A DNA stretch of 64,000 nucleotides. It comes from Bin18 sp965200355 (lineage in GTDB: Bacteria; Desulfobacterota; Binatia; Bin18). The notes under the pieces are model-generated. The model ran no database searches and had not been told where the DNA came from. It worked only from the letters and a program-made list of their open reading frames with translations. The DNA is taken from NCBI GenBank assembly GCA_965200355.1, contig OZ241351.1:1302001-1366000 (forward strand), written 5' to 3'. Shown piece after piece: positions 7,985-16,246 of this stretch. The position numbers were made by a program, and so were the translations under genes. Every line of letters begins with the position of its first letter. Position 1 is the first letter of the stretch.

Positions 7985-8956
7985 TCAGCGCGCCTTCGTT
8001 TCGCCGGGCCTGAGCCCAGTCGAAGGGCCTGCCCATTCATTAGTACGCACATAGCGAATTGCTGCAAGGGCGGCTGTGGCTCCATCTCCGGCCGCGGACA
8101 CGAGTTGCCGTGCAGAGTGGCTGCGGACATCGCCGGCGGCCAGAACGCCGGGGGTTGCCGTGCGCATCCAGAGGTCGGTCACAATCTGCCCCTGCGCATT
8201 GAGCGGAACCAAGTCTCCCAGCAATTGGGTATTGGCCGTCAGACCAATATAGAGAAACACGCCAGCGACCTCCAGCCGGGTGGGCCGCCCGGTTGTGACG
8301 TCCTCGAGCTGTATCCTTTCGACCCCGGTGTCGCCTTCGATTGCCCGCACCACGCTGTTCCAGCAAAAGGAGAGCTTGTCGTTTGTCCGCGCCCGTTCCT
8401 GCAAAAGCTGACAGGCCCGCAGCGTCGCGCGGCGATGAATAACCGTGACGTGTGAGGCGTACTGAGTGAGATGGAGTCCTTCGTCAAGCGCGGCATCCCC
8501 GCCGCCCACAACAGCCACCGGCTGGTCCATAAAAAACGCGCCGTCACAGGCCGCACAGTGCGAGACGCCTTTGCCGACGAATTCTCTTTCACCCGGAATA
8601 CCTAGCGTTGAAAAACTTGACCCGGTGGCGATAATCAGCGCTTTGGTATGCAAGGCCCCGCTGTCGGTTTGCAGCACGAGCCCGGCGTCGCCTCGCTGGA
8701 CGGAGCCGACCTCGGTCAGCTGCATCTCAAGCCCGAGGCGAGTGGCCTGCTGTTGTAGCAGCGGCCCGAGGGTGTAGCCGGCGATGCCATCCGGGAAGCC
8801 GGGATAGTTCTCGATATGCTCACAGTTGAGCACCTGTCCGCCGGCAGAAAAGCGTTCAAGCAGGAGTGCCCGACAGCGGTCACGCGCGGCATACAGACCG
8901 GCGGTAAATCCGGCTGCACCGCCGCCAATGATAATGATGTCGTAGGGCTGTGGCAT
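7985..8956 (-). CDS. trxB: Thioredoxin-disulfide reductase
   Basis: 323-residue FAD/NADPH-dependent thioredoxin reductase. The FAD-binding GGGAAGFTAG is at the N-terminus, the redox-active CxxC is CAACDG, the NADPH-binding motif is GGGDAALDEG, and the second FAD motif is LAAGDVR near the C-terminus. The start at 8956 (MPQPYDIII) follows GAGGAT and fits the family better than the upstream alternative at 9001. The last residues, WAGPSTGLRPGETKAR, are not a family feature and are encoded by a dispersed repeat-like sequence. It reads into clpP. Confidence 0.93.
   Translation of the reverse strand: MPQPYDIIIIGGGAAGFTAGLYAARDRCRALLLERFSAGGQVLNCEHIENYPGFPDGIAGYTLGPLLQQQATRLGLEMQLTEVGSVQRGDAGLVLQTDSGALHTKALIIATGSSFSTLGIPGEREFVGKGVSHCAACDGAFFMDQPVAVVGGGDAALDEGLHLTQYASHVTVIHRRATLRACQLLQERARTNDKLSFCWNSVVRAIEGDTGVERIQLEDVTTGRPTRLEVAGVFLYIGLTANTQLLGDLVPLNAQGQIVTDLWMRTATPGVLAAGDVRSHSARQLVSAAGDGATAALAAIRYVRTNEWAGPSTGLRPGETKAR
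8008..8036. repeat. Dispersed repeat fragment at the trxB 3' end, matching 607-635
   Basis: The stretch contains CCTGAGCCCAGTCGAAGGG, and a near-identical copy, CCTGAGCCTCGTTGAAGGG, sits at about 612-630 just before the VOC gene (three mismatches). Such CCTGAGC...GTCGAAGGG blocks are widespread repeats in environmental bacterial genomes. Here one copy codes for the C-terminal tail of TrxB, and the other lies in non-coding sequence. Confidence 0.45.
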
Positions 8957-9124
8957 GGGGGTATCCTCACCTGTCGCGGTCAAAAGAGTGGCGAGTATCA
9001 TAGCTGAGTGCTTGGCGTTCAGCTATCAGCCGCCTGTGAGCGTGCACCCGAGGAAGACCCGCGGTCCGAAGCCGAGGGGGGGGGCACGGCGGTTGGGATT
9101 GTCCGACTCCTGTAAATTTGCCAT

Positions 9125-9547
9125 ATGGAAGATATGTCTGGTGGACTGTTCTGGGACCGTTTCCGGCGGGCAATGGCGCACGCCTTTGCCACTGGCCCGG
9201 CAGCCAGGCCGCTCTCCCCGCAGGACCTTCAGCTCCTGCAAAAAGTGGCCGATGCGATTGTGCGCCGGCGGCTTGAGACGCCGGCGGCTCTGTTGCTCGA
9301 ATCCAGCGCGCCGCTCAATTTTCTGGGCAGCCAGGTCGTTCACGGGCTGCGGCCTTTTCTCGACTTGGTGTGTGCGCCGGCAGAAACGGCCCGCTTGGCC
9401 GATATCCTGGAGCGGAGAGACGCCGTGTCCCGGCTGGTGAAGCTGCTGCACGCGCGGTCCGCCCCGCCACGGGCAAGCGGGAAATCCCTCCCCCCGCTCC
9501 GCGCCCCGCAGACGGGGGTATCATCCCGACAAGGCGGAACATCTTGA
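9125..9547 (+). CDS. Conserved-looking hypothetical protein, first gene of the DUF6754 cluster
   Basis: 140-residue soluble protein with no signal peptide or membrane segment and no family I recognise. The N-terminal two-thirds looks helical (LSPQDLQLLQKVADAIVRRR, SQVVHGLRPFLDLV, ARLADILERRDAVSRLVKLL); the last 35 residues are Pro/Arg/Ser-rich and probably disordered. Its stop overlaps the likely TTG start of the DUF6754-like gene (TTGA), which argues for co-translation. A run of nine G residues lies about 40 bases upstream of its start. Confidence 0.65.
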   Translation: MEDMSGGLFWDRFRRAMAHAFATGPAARPLSPQDLQLLQKVADAIVRRRLETPAALLLESSAPLNFLGSQVVHGLRPFLDLVCAPAETARLADILERRDAVSRLVKLLHARSAPPRASGKSLPPLRAPQTGVSSRQGGTS

Positions 9548-10851
9548 CTGGCATAGCTCTCTCTCCGGGGGTAGCACGTTCCGCTGAGCGCCGGTCCCGC
9601 AGCAAACGCCCCGGTTCGCTCCTGCTGTTTGGGCTGGCCCTTGTCCTTGTGTTGGAGGCGCGGGCACTGGCCGCCCCTTCCCGCCTGACGGGGGCAGCCT
9701 TTGATCTGCCGGGGGACGGCGGGGGCAGCCTCGGCCTGCGCTGGCAGGGAGATTTTGAAGAGACTGGCGAGGCCCAGTACCAGATTCTGCTCAGCCACCG
9801 GGGGCAGGCGGCGTTTCAGATAGTCGCAACGATTCCGGCCAATAGCCACTACGAAAAAGACCGTATGGCCCCGTGGTGGATGCTGGGGAACCCCCACCCG
9901 CAGACGCATTTCTTTCAGATCAGTACGGTCGCCGATAGCCGGCTGCTGGATGGGACGCGCTATTTTGTGAAAGTGCGGGCGCTCATTGGGAACGAGCGCT
10001 TTGAGAGTCCGGTCTTCTCCGCCGTGCCACAGCCGAACTGGTTTCAGTGGGCCAAGCTCAACAATTTTCTCTTCATGCTCACCTTCGGTACGGTCGTCCT
10101 GCTCTCGATTCGCGCGGCCCGGAGGAAGCCCACGCTCTTCCTGCGCCGCCTCCCCGGCATTGACGCGGTTGAAGAAGCGATTGGCCGGGCAGTGGAAACC
10201 GGCCGCCCGATTCTCTACCTGACCGGCAGTGGTGAGTTGACCGGCCGTGGCGACGCGTCGAATATGGCCACGATTGCAGCCACGGTGCTGCTGGGCGAGG
10301 TGGCGAAACGGGCGGCCGCGTCCGGGACCGCTCTCAAAATCCCGCACCGCTCGCCCATTGTCATGGCTATTGCTCAGGATATGGTCAAAAACGCCTACCG
10401 GACGGTGGGTCGGCCGGATGCCTATGCTGACGAGAGTAATTTTTTTATTACCACTGACCAGTTCGCCTATACCGCGGCGGTTGATGGCCTTATGCTGCGT
10501 GAGCGGCCGGCGGCGAATTTTTTCATCGGCTATTACTACGCGGAGTCGCTGCTGTTAGCCGAGACCGGGGCCGCAACCGGGGCGATGCAGATTGCCGGGA
10601 CGGATGCCGAGCACCAGTTGCCGTTTTTCATTGCGACGTGCGATCATACCCTGATTGGCGAAGACCTGTATGCCGCCAGCGCCTATCTGTCGCGCGACCC
10701 CGCGCTGGTCGGCACGCTCCGTGGCCAGGATGTGGGGAAAGGCTTTCTGCTTATCGGTCTGGTGGTGGGAACAGGGCTGCTCACCCTCGGCGCGGTCACT
10801 GGCACGACTATCTGGGAGACGGCGGTGCAGATATTGTACGATTTTCGCTAG
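9544..10851 (+). CDS. DUF6754-like membrane protein
   Basis: About 435 residues, of unknown function. The TTG at 9544 overlaps the preceding stop and leads into a signal-like helix (GSLLLFGLALVLVLEARALA). A beta-rich, fibronectin-III-like extracytoplasmic segment follows (about 55-165), then a membrane helix (FLFMLTFGTVVLLSI), a cytoplasmic alpha/beta region beginning LPGIDAVEEAIGRAVETGRP and running through YLTGSGELTGRGDASNMATI, and a final helix (GFLLIGLVVGTGLLTLGAV). This matches my memory of the uncharacterised DUF6754 family; I cannot confirm it by search. It is the largest member of a five-gene cluster. Confidence 0.7.
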   Translation: MTGIALSPGVARSAERRSRSKRPGSLLLFGLALVLVLEARALAAPSRLTGAAFDLPGDGGGSLGLRWQGDFEETGEAQYQILLSHRGQAAFQIVATIPANSHYEKDRMAPWWMLGNPHPQTHFFQISTVADSRLLDGTRYFVKVRALIGNERFESPVFSAVPQPNWFQWAKLNNFLFMLTFGTVVLLSIRAARRKPTLFLRRLPGIDAVEEAIGRAVETGRPILYLTGSGELTGRGDASNMATIAATVLLGEVAKRAAASGTALKIPHRSPIVMAIAQDMVKNAYRTVGRPDAYADESNFFITTDQFAYTAAVDGLMLRERPAANFFIGYYYAESLLLAETGAATGAMQIAGTDAEHQLPFFIATCDHTLIGEDLYAASAYLSRDPALVGTLRGQDVGKGFLLIGLVVGTGLLTLGAVTGTTIWETAVQILYDFR

Positions 10852-10913
10852 GTGTGGATGGAAAGAGTACCGGTATTCCCCACGAGACAGGCGAACACCG
10901 GACAGTGAGGCAT

Positions 10914-11555
10914 ATGCGTTTCTGGCAGCAGACTTTCCCCCTGGTGATGACCTGTGTGTTTGGGCTGGCCCTGGCCCTGCAATACTATATACCTCATCCG
11001 GCTTCGGAGCATTTCTTGCAGGAGATTTCGCTCTGGAGCCAAATTATCGCTGGGTTCGCCATTGTGCTTGGCGTCGGCAGTTTGCTGGCAACCCACTCCC
11101 AGAAAATCAGCCGGCAGGAGGCCGGCTGGGGCTATAGTGTGGTGCTGTTTGTGTCACTGCTGACCGTGTTCGGAGCCGGGCTGTGGGCTGAGGGAAAAGC
11201 CGAGGGAACCTTCTTCGGCTGGCTGTACACCTATGTCCTGGTGGCGCTTCAGGGCAGCATGTTCTCGCTGCTGGCTTTTTTTGTTGCGTCTGCGGCCTAC
11301 CGCGCCTTTCGGGCGCGCACGCTTGAGGCGACCATTCTGCTCAGCGCGGCCGTCCTGGTTATGGCGGGGCGGGTGCCTCTGGGTGAGTCGCTCCTGCCTG
11401 GGGTCGGAGCCCTGGCTGACTGGATTATGACCGTGCCGAACACGGCGGCTCAGCGCGGGATTCTGATAGGCGTCAGCTTGGGCGCGATTGCCACTTCGAT
11501 CAAAATCATTTTTGGCATTGAGCGCGCCTATCTGGGCGGAGGTGACGGTGCGTGA
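10914..11555 (+). CDS. Polytopic membrane protein of the DUF6754 cluster
   Basis: 213-residue protein that is almost entirely hydrophobic, with about six membrane segments (for example FPLVMTCVFGLALAL, IIAGFAIVLGVGSLLA, YSVVLFVSLLTVFGAGL, AATILL-like and GILIGVSLGAIATSIKII). I recognise no catalytic motif or named family. The ATG at 10914 is chosen because it starts the first helix; the frame is open further upstream. Its last codons overlap the GTG start of the next gene by 8 bases, strong evidence of a single transcription unit. Confidence 0.65.
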   Translation: MRFWQQTFPLVMTCVFGLALALQYYIPHPASEHFLQEISLWSQIIAGFAIVLGVGSLLATHSQKISRQEAGWGYSVVLFVSLLTVFGAGLWAEGKAEGTFFGWLYTYVLVALQGSMFSLLAFFVASAAYRAFRARTLEATILLSAAVLVMAGRVPLGESLLPGVGALADWIMTVPNTAAQRGILIGVSLGAIATSIKIIFGIERAYLGGGDGA

Positions 11556-12372
11556 GCGGGTCCTCCGACTGTTGCAACTCGACCGCCGTTTCATCTTTGT
11601 TTTGATGAGCCTGGTCACGGTGCTGCCGCTGCTCTACCCCCTCGGTCTGCCCGTTCGTATTTCGCCGGAAACCCGGCAGCTCTATGATACGCTGGAACGC
11701 CTCCCCGAGCGCGCGGTGGTGCTCTTGTCGCTGGATTACGACCCTGCTTCAAAGACCGAACTCTATCCCATGACCGTGGCGCTCTTACGTCACGCTTTTG
11801 CCAGAAATCTGCGGGTGGTGGCCCTGACCCTGTGGCCGACGGGTACGAGTATGGCCGAGGCCGTGGTCACGCGCGAGGCTGAGGACGCTGGCAAGACCGA
11901 TGGGACGGACTACGTTTTCCTCGGCTATGGACCTGGGGAAGCCAATGCCATTCTCAGTCTGGGGCAGAGCGTGGCCGCCACTTTTCCGACCGACTATGCC
12001 GGTCGAAAAACCGAACGGCTGCCCGTGCTCGCCGGGGTCCGTCACTTGGGCGATATTGACTACGCTCTCAGTCTCAGCGCTGGTTTTCCTGGCCTCGACA
12101 CCTGGTATGTCTATGGCAAGGAAAAACACGGCTTTGCGTTGGGCGGGGGTTGTACCGCGGTCAGCGCGCCCATGTTTTATCCCCTCTTACAAACCGGACA
12201 AATTACCGGTCTGCTCGGCGGCCTGCGTGGGGCGGCCGAATATGAAACCCTGCTCAATCAGCCCGGCAAAGCGACCGCGGGCATGGATGCGCAGTCCGCG
12301 ACCCATTTTCTGATTATCGGCCTGATCATCCTCGGGAATGTCTCCTCCCTGCTGAGGGGGCGAAAAGAGTAA
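11548..12372 (+). CDS. Membrane-anchored protein with a large extracytoplasmic domain, DUF6754 cluster
   Basis: About 274 residues. The GTG at 11548 follows GGAGGTGAC and overlaps the previous stop; the earlier in-frame ATG at 11488 lies well inside the neighbouring gene. One N-terminal helix (FIFVLMSLVTVLPLLYPLGL) and one C-terminal helix (THFLIIGLIILGNVSSLL) enclose roughly 220 residues with alternating hydrophobic strands (RAVVLLSLDYDP, LRVVALTLWP, DYVFLGYGPGEANAIL) that look like an alpha/beta domain. No known family is recognised. Two membrane anchors flanking one domain suggest an assembly with the other membrane proteins of the cluster. Confidence 0.65.
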   Translation: MRERVLRLLQLDRRFIFVLMSLVTVLPLLYPLGLPVRISPETRQLYDTLERLPERAVVLLSLDYDPASKTELYPMTVALLRHAFARNLRVVALTLWPTGTSMAEAVVTREAEDAGKTDGTDYVFLGYGPGEANAILSLGQSVAATFPTDYAGRKTERLPVLAGVRHLGDIDYALSLSAGFPGLDTWYVYGKEKHGFALGGGCTAVSAPMFYPLLQTGQITGLLGGLRGAAEYETLLNQPGKATAGMDAQSATHFLIIGLIILGNVSSLLRGRKE

Positions 12373-12427
12373 ACCCGTCCGTAACGAGACCTGCCGATGC
12401 TGGACACTGTGACTCTGTAGGCTGCGT

Positions 12428-13174
12428 ATGAATGTGGAGATGCTGTGGGGGGCGTGGCTGGCCGCGGGTTTAAGCCTGTGTATCTATTCGTTTCTGTACC
12501 GCGATAATCCCTTCTTTAAGCTGGGTGAACACATCTTTGTTGGCGCGTCGGTCGGCTATTTGCTGGTCATTACCTATCAGGAAGTCCTGCGTAAAAAGCT
12601 TGCCGTGCCGCTGATTGAGCAGCAGGAATGGCGGCTGGTCATCCCCCTGATCTTCGGCCTGTTGATGCTGGCGCGGTTTGTGCCCCGTCTCGCCTGGACG
12701 AGTCGTCTGACATTTGCCTTTATTGTCGGCGTGAGTTCAGGGGTCGCGATCCCACGGCTGTTATCTTCGTTTGTGTTGCAGCAAATCCAAGGAACGCTGA
12801 AGCCCCTCGTTGCGGTTGGTCCCACCGGGGTCAGCTTCGGCCTGGCCGAACTGAACACGGCCCTCATTCTGATAGGCGTCGTCAGCGTTCTGGTCTATTT
12901 TTTCTTCTCTGTTGAACATACGGGAAGCGTGGGCCGCGTGGCCCGCCTCGGGATGTATTTTCTCATGGTCTCCTTTGGCGCGGCCTTCGGTTATACCGTC
13001 ATGGCGCGAATGTCACTGCTCATCGGGCGGTTTGATGAGCTGATTCTGTACGCGACGCCAGAGTATGGCTATGCGACGGTCTGGCTGCTCGGCTTTATTG
13101 CGGGTGGGCTGGTCTGGTGGCGGCGACGCGCGCGTCAGGCGCAGACTCAGGCGTCACCTGACGACGCGGAATAG
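12428..13174 (+). CDS. Polytopic membrane protein, last gene of the DUF6754 cluster
   Basis: 248-residue protein with about seven predicted membrane helices and a short charged C-terminus (RRRARQAQTQ). Notable segments are LGEHIFVGASVGYLLVITYQ, WRLVIPLIFGLLMLARFVPR, FAFIVGVSSGVAIPRLL and ATVWLLGFIAGGLVWW. No family is recognised. The gap of 55 bases after the previous gene is small and the strand is the same, so it is likely part of the same operon. It converges with rplS. Confidence 0.65.
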   Translation: MNVEMLWGAWLAAGLSLCIYSFLYRDNPFFKLGEHIFVGASVGYLLVITYQEVLRKKLAVPLIEQQEWRLVIPLIFGLLMLARFVPRLAWTSRLTFAFIVGVSSGVAIPRLLSSFVLQQIQGTLKPLVAVGPTGVSFGLAELNTALILIGVVSVLVYFFFSVEHTGSVGRVARLGMYFLMVSFGAAFGYTVMARMSLLIGRFDELILYATPEYGYATVWLLGFIAGGLVWWRRRARQAQTQASPDDAE

Positions 13175-13182
13175 AGAGATGC

Positions 13183-13198
13183 GCCGGCACGGGCCGGC
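13183..13198. terminator. Possible bidirectional hairpin between the DUF6754 cluster and rplS
   Basis: GCCGGC-ACGG-GCCGGC forms a perfect six-pair, all-GC stem with a four-base loop in the 36-base gap between two convergent genes. No T-tract follows on either strand, so intrinsic termination is only a possibility. Confidence 0.35.
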
Positions 13199-13210
13199 CC
13201 GCGGCTAGGA

Positions 13211-13648
13211 CTATTCCTTGGCTTCTTTGGACTGGTCCGTTGGCTGCGCTCTTTCGGCCAAGGCCATGACCTCGCTCGTTGCGCCAACCTCTGGCGTTTG
13301 GAGACGGGTGCCTTTGATACGGGCCGCCTTGCCGGAGCGTTGACGCAGGTAGTAGAGCTTGGCGCGCCGGACCCGTCCCCGGGCGATGACTGCGAGCTTC
13401 TCAATGCGCGGAGAGTGCAGCGGAAAAATACGCTCAACCCCGACCCCGTAGGACACCTTCCGAACCGTAAAGGTCGCCCGGTTGCCCCGACCGTTCGAGC
13501 GGCTGATGACCGCTCCCTCAAAGACCTGAACCCGCTCTTTGTCGCCCTCAATAATTTTGGCATGGACACGAACGGTATCCCCAGCCTTAAAATCTGGAAT
13601 ATCCGTCTTCTGCTGTTTGGCCTCAATGGCAGCAAGTAGGTTACTCAT
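13211..13648 (-). CDS. rplS: 50S ribosomal protein L19
   Basis: 145-residue L19, a large-subunit protein at the interface with the small subunit. Core landmarks are DTVRVHAKIIEGDKERVQVFEG, SRSNGRGNRATFTVRKVSYG and GVERIFPLHSPRIEKL, followed by GRVRRAKLYYLRQRSGKAARIK. The start at 13648 follows AGAGGAGAA; the upstream ATG at 13681 is not family-like. The usual length is about 115-120, and the extra C-terminal 30 residues (acidic, Glu/Ala/Lys-rich) are an extension. It is last in the ffh-rpsP-trmD block. Confidence 0.96.
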   Translation of the reverse strand: MSNLLAAIEAKQQKTDIPDFKAGDTVRVHAKIIEGDKERVQVFEGAVISRSNGRGNRATFTVRKVSYGVGVERIFPLHSPRIEKLAVIARGRVRRAKLYYLRQRSGKAARIKGTRLQTPEVGATSEVMALAERAQPTDQSKEAKE

Positions 13649-13822
13649 GATGCGGTTCTCCTCTGCGGTCTGTGTGTACACTGTGCGGCAGTGTGGGACG
13701 AACGATAGGTTTATACCTCACCTGAGACGGAGAGGGGCAGTCTTGCTACAGCCGTGTGTTTGCTGAATAGGGACGGCGGGGGCGTACTGCTCTTTGTGTA
13801 CTACCCTGCCACTGGCAGGCGG

Positions 13823-14386
13823 TCAAGATGGCGTTCCCAGCAAACGGTCAAGCAGAATGGCCGCGGCCGCCCGAACAGACAGATGGTTATACGCGGCACC
13901 CCCTTGAATGGGCTCAAGAATCGCCTCGGCCTGAGCAAAAACTTCCTGTGTCAGCCCCCAGCCGGTTCCCAAAAGCAGGAGGACGGGGCCCTGCTCGTGT
14001 TTCAGGCTGTCACGCAGGGCGGCAAAACTCAGACGATTGTCCCCGCCTTTTGCCGAGGTGGCAATGACGCGCGGCGGCTGACCCGCACTCTGGGTAATAC
14101 GCGCCCGCACCTCCTCAAGCGAGTCCGCCAGAGAGACAATGGACAGGGCCTCTCTGCGGGTGGTGTTATACACGCTGCCATGCCCGCTCTGCCAATGGTC
14201 GAGAATTTTCTCCGCCAGGGCCTGAAGTGCCCGGACCGGATGAACCACGAAATACCGTTTTACCCCGTAGGTTAATGCCGACCGGGCAATATCGTGGATA
14301 TCCATATTGGTAATGGCAGTCGTCACGACTTTGTGCGTTTTGTCATACACCGGGTGATGAATCAGGGCGATATAAACAGCGGCCAT
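13823..14386 (-). CDS. TrmD-associated SAM-dependent RNA methyltransferase
   Basis: 187-residue protein of the SPOUT-like RNA methyltransferase family (Methyltrn_RNA_4 type) that commonly sits between trmD and rplS in delta-proteobacteria. Visible landmarks are VYIALIHHPVYDKTHKVVTT near the N-terminus, then TNMDIHDIARSALTYGVKRYFVV, and later LLLLGTGWGLTQEVF with LSVRAAAAILLDRLLG at the C-terminus. The start at 14386 matches the family N-terminus and lies 37 bases after trmD; an ATG at 14440 inside trmD would add 18 atypical residues. The RNA target is unknown. Confidence 0.8.
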   Translation of the reverse strand: MAAVYIALIHHPVYDKTHKVVTTAITNMDIHDIARSALTYGVKRYFVVHPVRALQALAEKILDHWQSGHGSVYNTTRREALSIVSLADSLEEVRARITQSAGQPPRVIATSAKGGDNRLSFAALRDSLKHEQGPVLLLLGTGWGLTQEVFAQAEAILEPIQGGAAYNHLSVRAAAAILLDRLLGTPS

Positions 14387-14423
14387 AAGCGTCTCTGCCG
14401 TGCGGTCCAGACCGGGCTCGACT

Positions 14424-15155
14424 TTATGTGTCTGTCTCATCCATCTGGGCGAGCCAGCGGCGTTCTTCGGGGCTCAGGGCGGCCTTTTTGAGCAGGTCTG
14501 GCCGACGCGCGCGGGTCCGCAGGAGCGACTGTCTGCGTCGCCACTGGGTGATGTCTGCATGATGACCGGATAACAACACGTGTGGAACTGCCATGCCGCG
14601 GAACTCTTCCGGGCGGGTATACTGCGGATATTCGAGCAAGCCCGTACTAAAAGACTCGTCTTCGATGGATTCTTTCCGCCCAACCACACCTGGCACGAGC
14701 CGAGCGACGGCATCGATCAATACGAGGGCTGCGACTTCTCCCCCGCTGACAATATAGTCTCCAATGGAGACCTCTTCATCAATACAGGCCAGAACCCGTT
14801 CGTCTATGCCCTCATAGCGGCCACAGACCAGGACGAGTGCCTCGTAGGCGGCCAGCTCGGCCGTTTTGGCCTGGGAAAGCGGCGGTCCCTGCGGAGAGAG
14901 GAAAATACACCGTGGCTGGCTGAGGGACATCCGCACTGCCTCGACCGCATTGACCAGGGGCTCTGGGGTCATCACCATGCCCCATCCCCCACCGTAGGGC
15001 GTGTCGTCGGTTGAGCGGTGTTTCCCCGGTGCATAGTCACGCAAATTGTGCACGTCAAACGAGAGAAGAGCCTTGTCCTGGGCTTTCTGTAACAAGCCGG
15101 TTGAGAGGGGCGAGGCAAACCACTCCGGGAAAATGGTAATAATGTGAAACTGCAT
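14424..15155 (-). CDS. trmD: tRNA (guanine-N1-)-methyltransferase
   Basis: 243-residue TrmD, which makes m1G37 next to the anticodon and prevents frameshifting. The N-terminus is MQFHIITIFPEWF and the trefoil-knot SAM site includes LSPQGPPLSQ, LVCGRYEGIDERV and the following GDYIVSGGEVAALVLIDAVA. The motif RPEEFRGMAVPHVLLSGHH is the conserved C-terminal substrate region. Length is normal. It is preceded by rimM and followed by a second methyltransferase, the usual order. Confidence 0.96.
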   Translation of the reverse strand: MQFHIITIFPEWFASPLSTGLLQKAQDKALLSFDVHNLRDYAPGKHRSTDDTPYGGGWGMVMTPEPLVNAVEAVRMSLSQPRCIFLSPQGPPLSQAKTAELAAYEALVLVCGRYEGIDERVLACIDEEVSIGDYIVSGGEVAALVLIDAVARLVPGVVGRKESIEDESFSTGLLEYPQYTRPEEFRGMAVPHVLLSGHHADITQWRRRQSLLRTRARRPDLLKKAALSPEERRWLAQMDETDT

Positions 15156-15207
15156 AGGCTATAATGAGTCGCCCAACCCTTCCAGAGACAAAGCGGTGTT
15201 GGCGCGG

Positions 15208-15750
15208 TTACTCAGTTTCAAGCAGTCCTTCGGGCGGGTCAATAATCACTAGGCGGTCTTCGATGGCGAGGGTCCGTACCACCTCTTCAACAACCGGAAT
15301 GAGATATTCCTTGTCCCCGTTCCGCACCACGAAGACCTCATGGCCCGGAGTCGTCAGAACCGCCGCAATAGTCCCGACGGATTCTTGCGTCAGCGTTCGG
15401 ATAGGCAATCCGATGACCTGGTAGTGATAGAACTCCCCTGCCTGGAGTTGGGGTAAGGCTGTCTCGTCCACAAGCAGGCCTGCCCCCTGGAGGGTCTCGG
15501 CCCGGTCGCGAGAATTGACCCCGACGAACTTCAAGAGGAGACAGGGCGGGTGTGGCCGGACCTGCTTCAGCGCGAATCCCTCGTCCGAGGCGTCTGTTTT
15601 TCGCAGTATGACCCGCAGGCCGGACCGCAAGGTCGGGCAGGGGAAAGAGTGGGGGAGGAATCGGACCTCTCCCCGAACACCATGTGGACTGACCACACGA
15701 CCCAGTTCAATCCGTGAAGCTGGGCTCGGGCAACTATTTTTCTTCGACAA
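15208..15750 (-). CDS. rimM: Ribosome maturation factor RimM
   Basis: About 180 residues. RimM assists 16S 3'-domain processing and binds S19. The N-terminal barrel starts ELGRVVSPHGVRGEVRFLPHS; the PRC-barrel half includes EFYHYQVIGLPIRTLTQESVG and ends PVVEEVVRTLAIEDRLVIID. The start is unclear: no ATG lies close to the family N-terminus, and TTG codons at 15756 and 15750 give normal lengths and overlap the 3' end of the KH gene, whereas an ATG at 15792 would add an atypical extension without a Shine-Dalgarno. I chose TTG 15750. Confidence 0.85.
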   Translation of the reverse strand: MSKKNSCPSPASRIELGRVVSPHGVRGEVRFLPHSFPCPTLRSGLRVILRKTDASDEGFALKQVRPHPPCLLLKFVGVNSRDRAETLQGAGLLVDETALPQLQAGEFYHYQVIGLPIRTLTQESVGTIAAVLTTPGHEVFVVRNGDKEYLIPVVEEVVRTLAIEDRLVIIDPPEGLLETE

Positions 15751-15970
15751 TCTCAAGGACAACTTTGCGGTTTGTACGGGAAGCCGCCGCATTGAGCAGG
15801 GTCCGAATCGACTTGGCCGTCCGCCCCTGTTTGCCGATAATCCGGCCCAGGTCTTCCTTGGCCACACGCAACTCAAGGATGGCCGCGGTTTCTCCTTGGA
15901 TTTCTGAGACCTCAACTTCATCCGGGTTGTTCACCAGCGCCCTGGCGAGGTAGGCAACAAGGTCTTTCAT
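15734..15970 (-). CDS. KH-domain RNA-binding protein (KhpA-like)
   Basis: 78-residue single KH-domain protein, of the type encoded between rpsP and rimM in many bacteria (YlqC/KhpA). The GxxG RNA-binding loop is in GRIIGKQGRTAKSIRTLLNA. It probably binds RNA as part of ribosome assembly or translational control. The N-terminal MKDLVAYLARALVNNPDEV is a family hallmark. Its 3' end overlaps the proposed start of rimM. Confidence 0.92.
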   Translation of the reverse strand: MKDLVAYLARALVNNPDEVEVSEIQGETAAILELRVAKEDLGRIIGKQGRTAKSIRTLLNAAASRTNRKVVLEIVEEK

Positions 15971-15991
15971 AGTCTCTCCCTGTACATCAGA

Positions 15992-16240
15992 TCAGGATTC
16001 CTGTGTGCGCCTTGCCTTTTTGATGAGTCGAGCAACGGTCTCGGTCGGTTGCGCTCCATTCTTCAGCCACGCTGCAAGCCGGTCCTGTTTAATCTCGACC
16101 AGGGCCGGATCCTGAGTGGGGTCGTATGAACCGAGCCGTTCGAGAAACCGCCCGTCCCGTGGCGACCGCGAGTCTGCAGCAACAATACGATAGAAGGGGC
16201 GCTTTTTCGCCCCGTGCCGAGCCAGTCGAATTTTTACCAT
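15992..16240 (-). CDS. rpsP: 30S ribosomal protein S16
   Basis: 82-residue S16. The N-terminus MVKIRLARHGAKKRPFYRIV and the following ADSRSPRDGRFLERLGSYDP are diagnostic. Length is normal. It lies six bases downstream of ffh and just upstream of the KH gene on the same strand. Confidence 0.97.
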   Translation of the reverse strand: MVKIRLARHGAKKRPFYRIVAADSRSPRDGRFLERLGSYDPTQDPALVEIKQDRLAAWLKNGAQPTETVARLIKKARRTQES

Positions 16241-16246
16241 ACTCTT

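Noticed and set aside
9076..9084. Run of nine G about 40 bases before the 9125 gene, considered a phase-variable switch
   Set aside because: A single tract upstream of an unknown gene; no evidence of length variation or promoter spacing effect.
9340..10347. 335-residue minus-strand frame
   Set aside because: Antisense to the DUF6754-like gene; the sense strand has overlapping starts and membrane topology.
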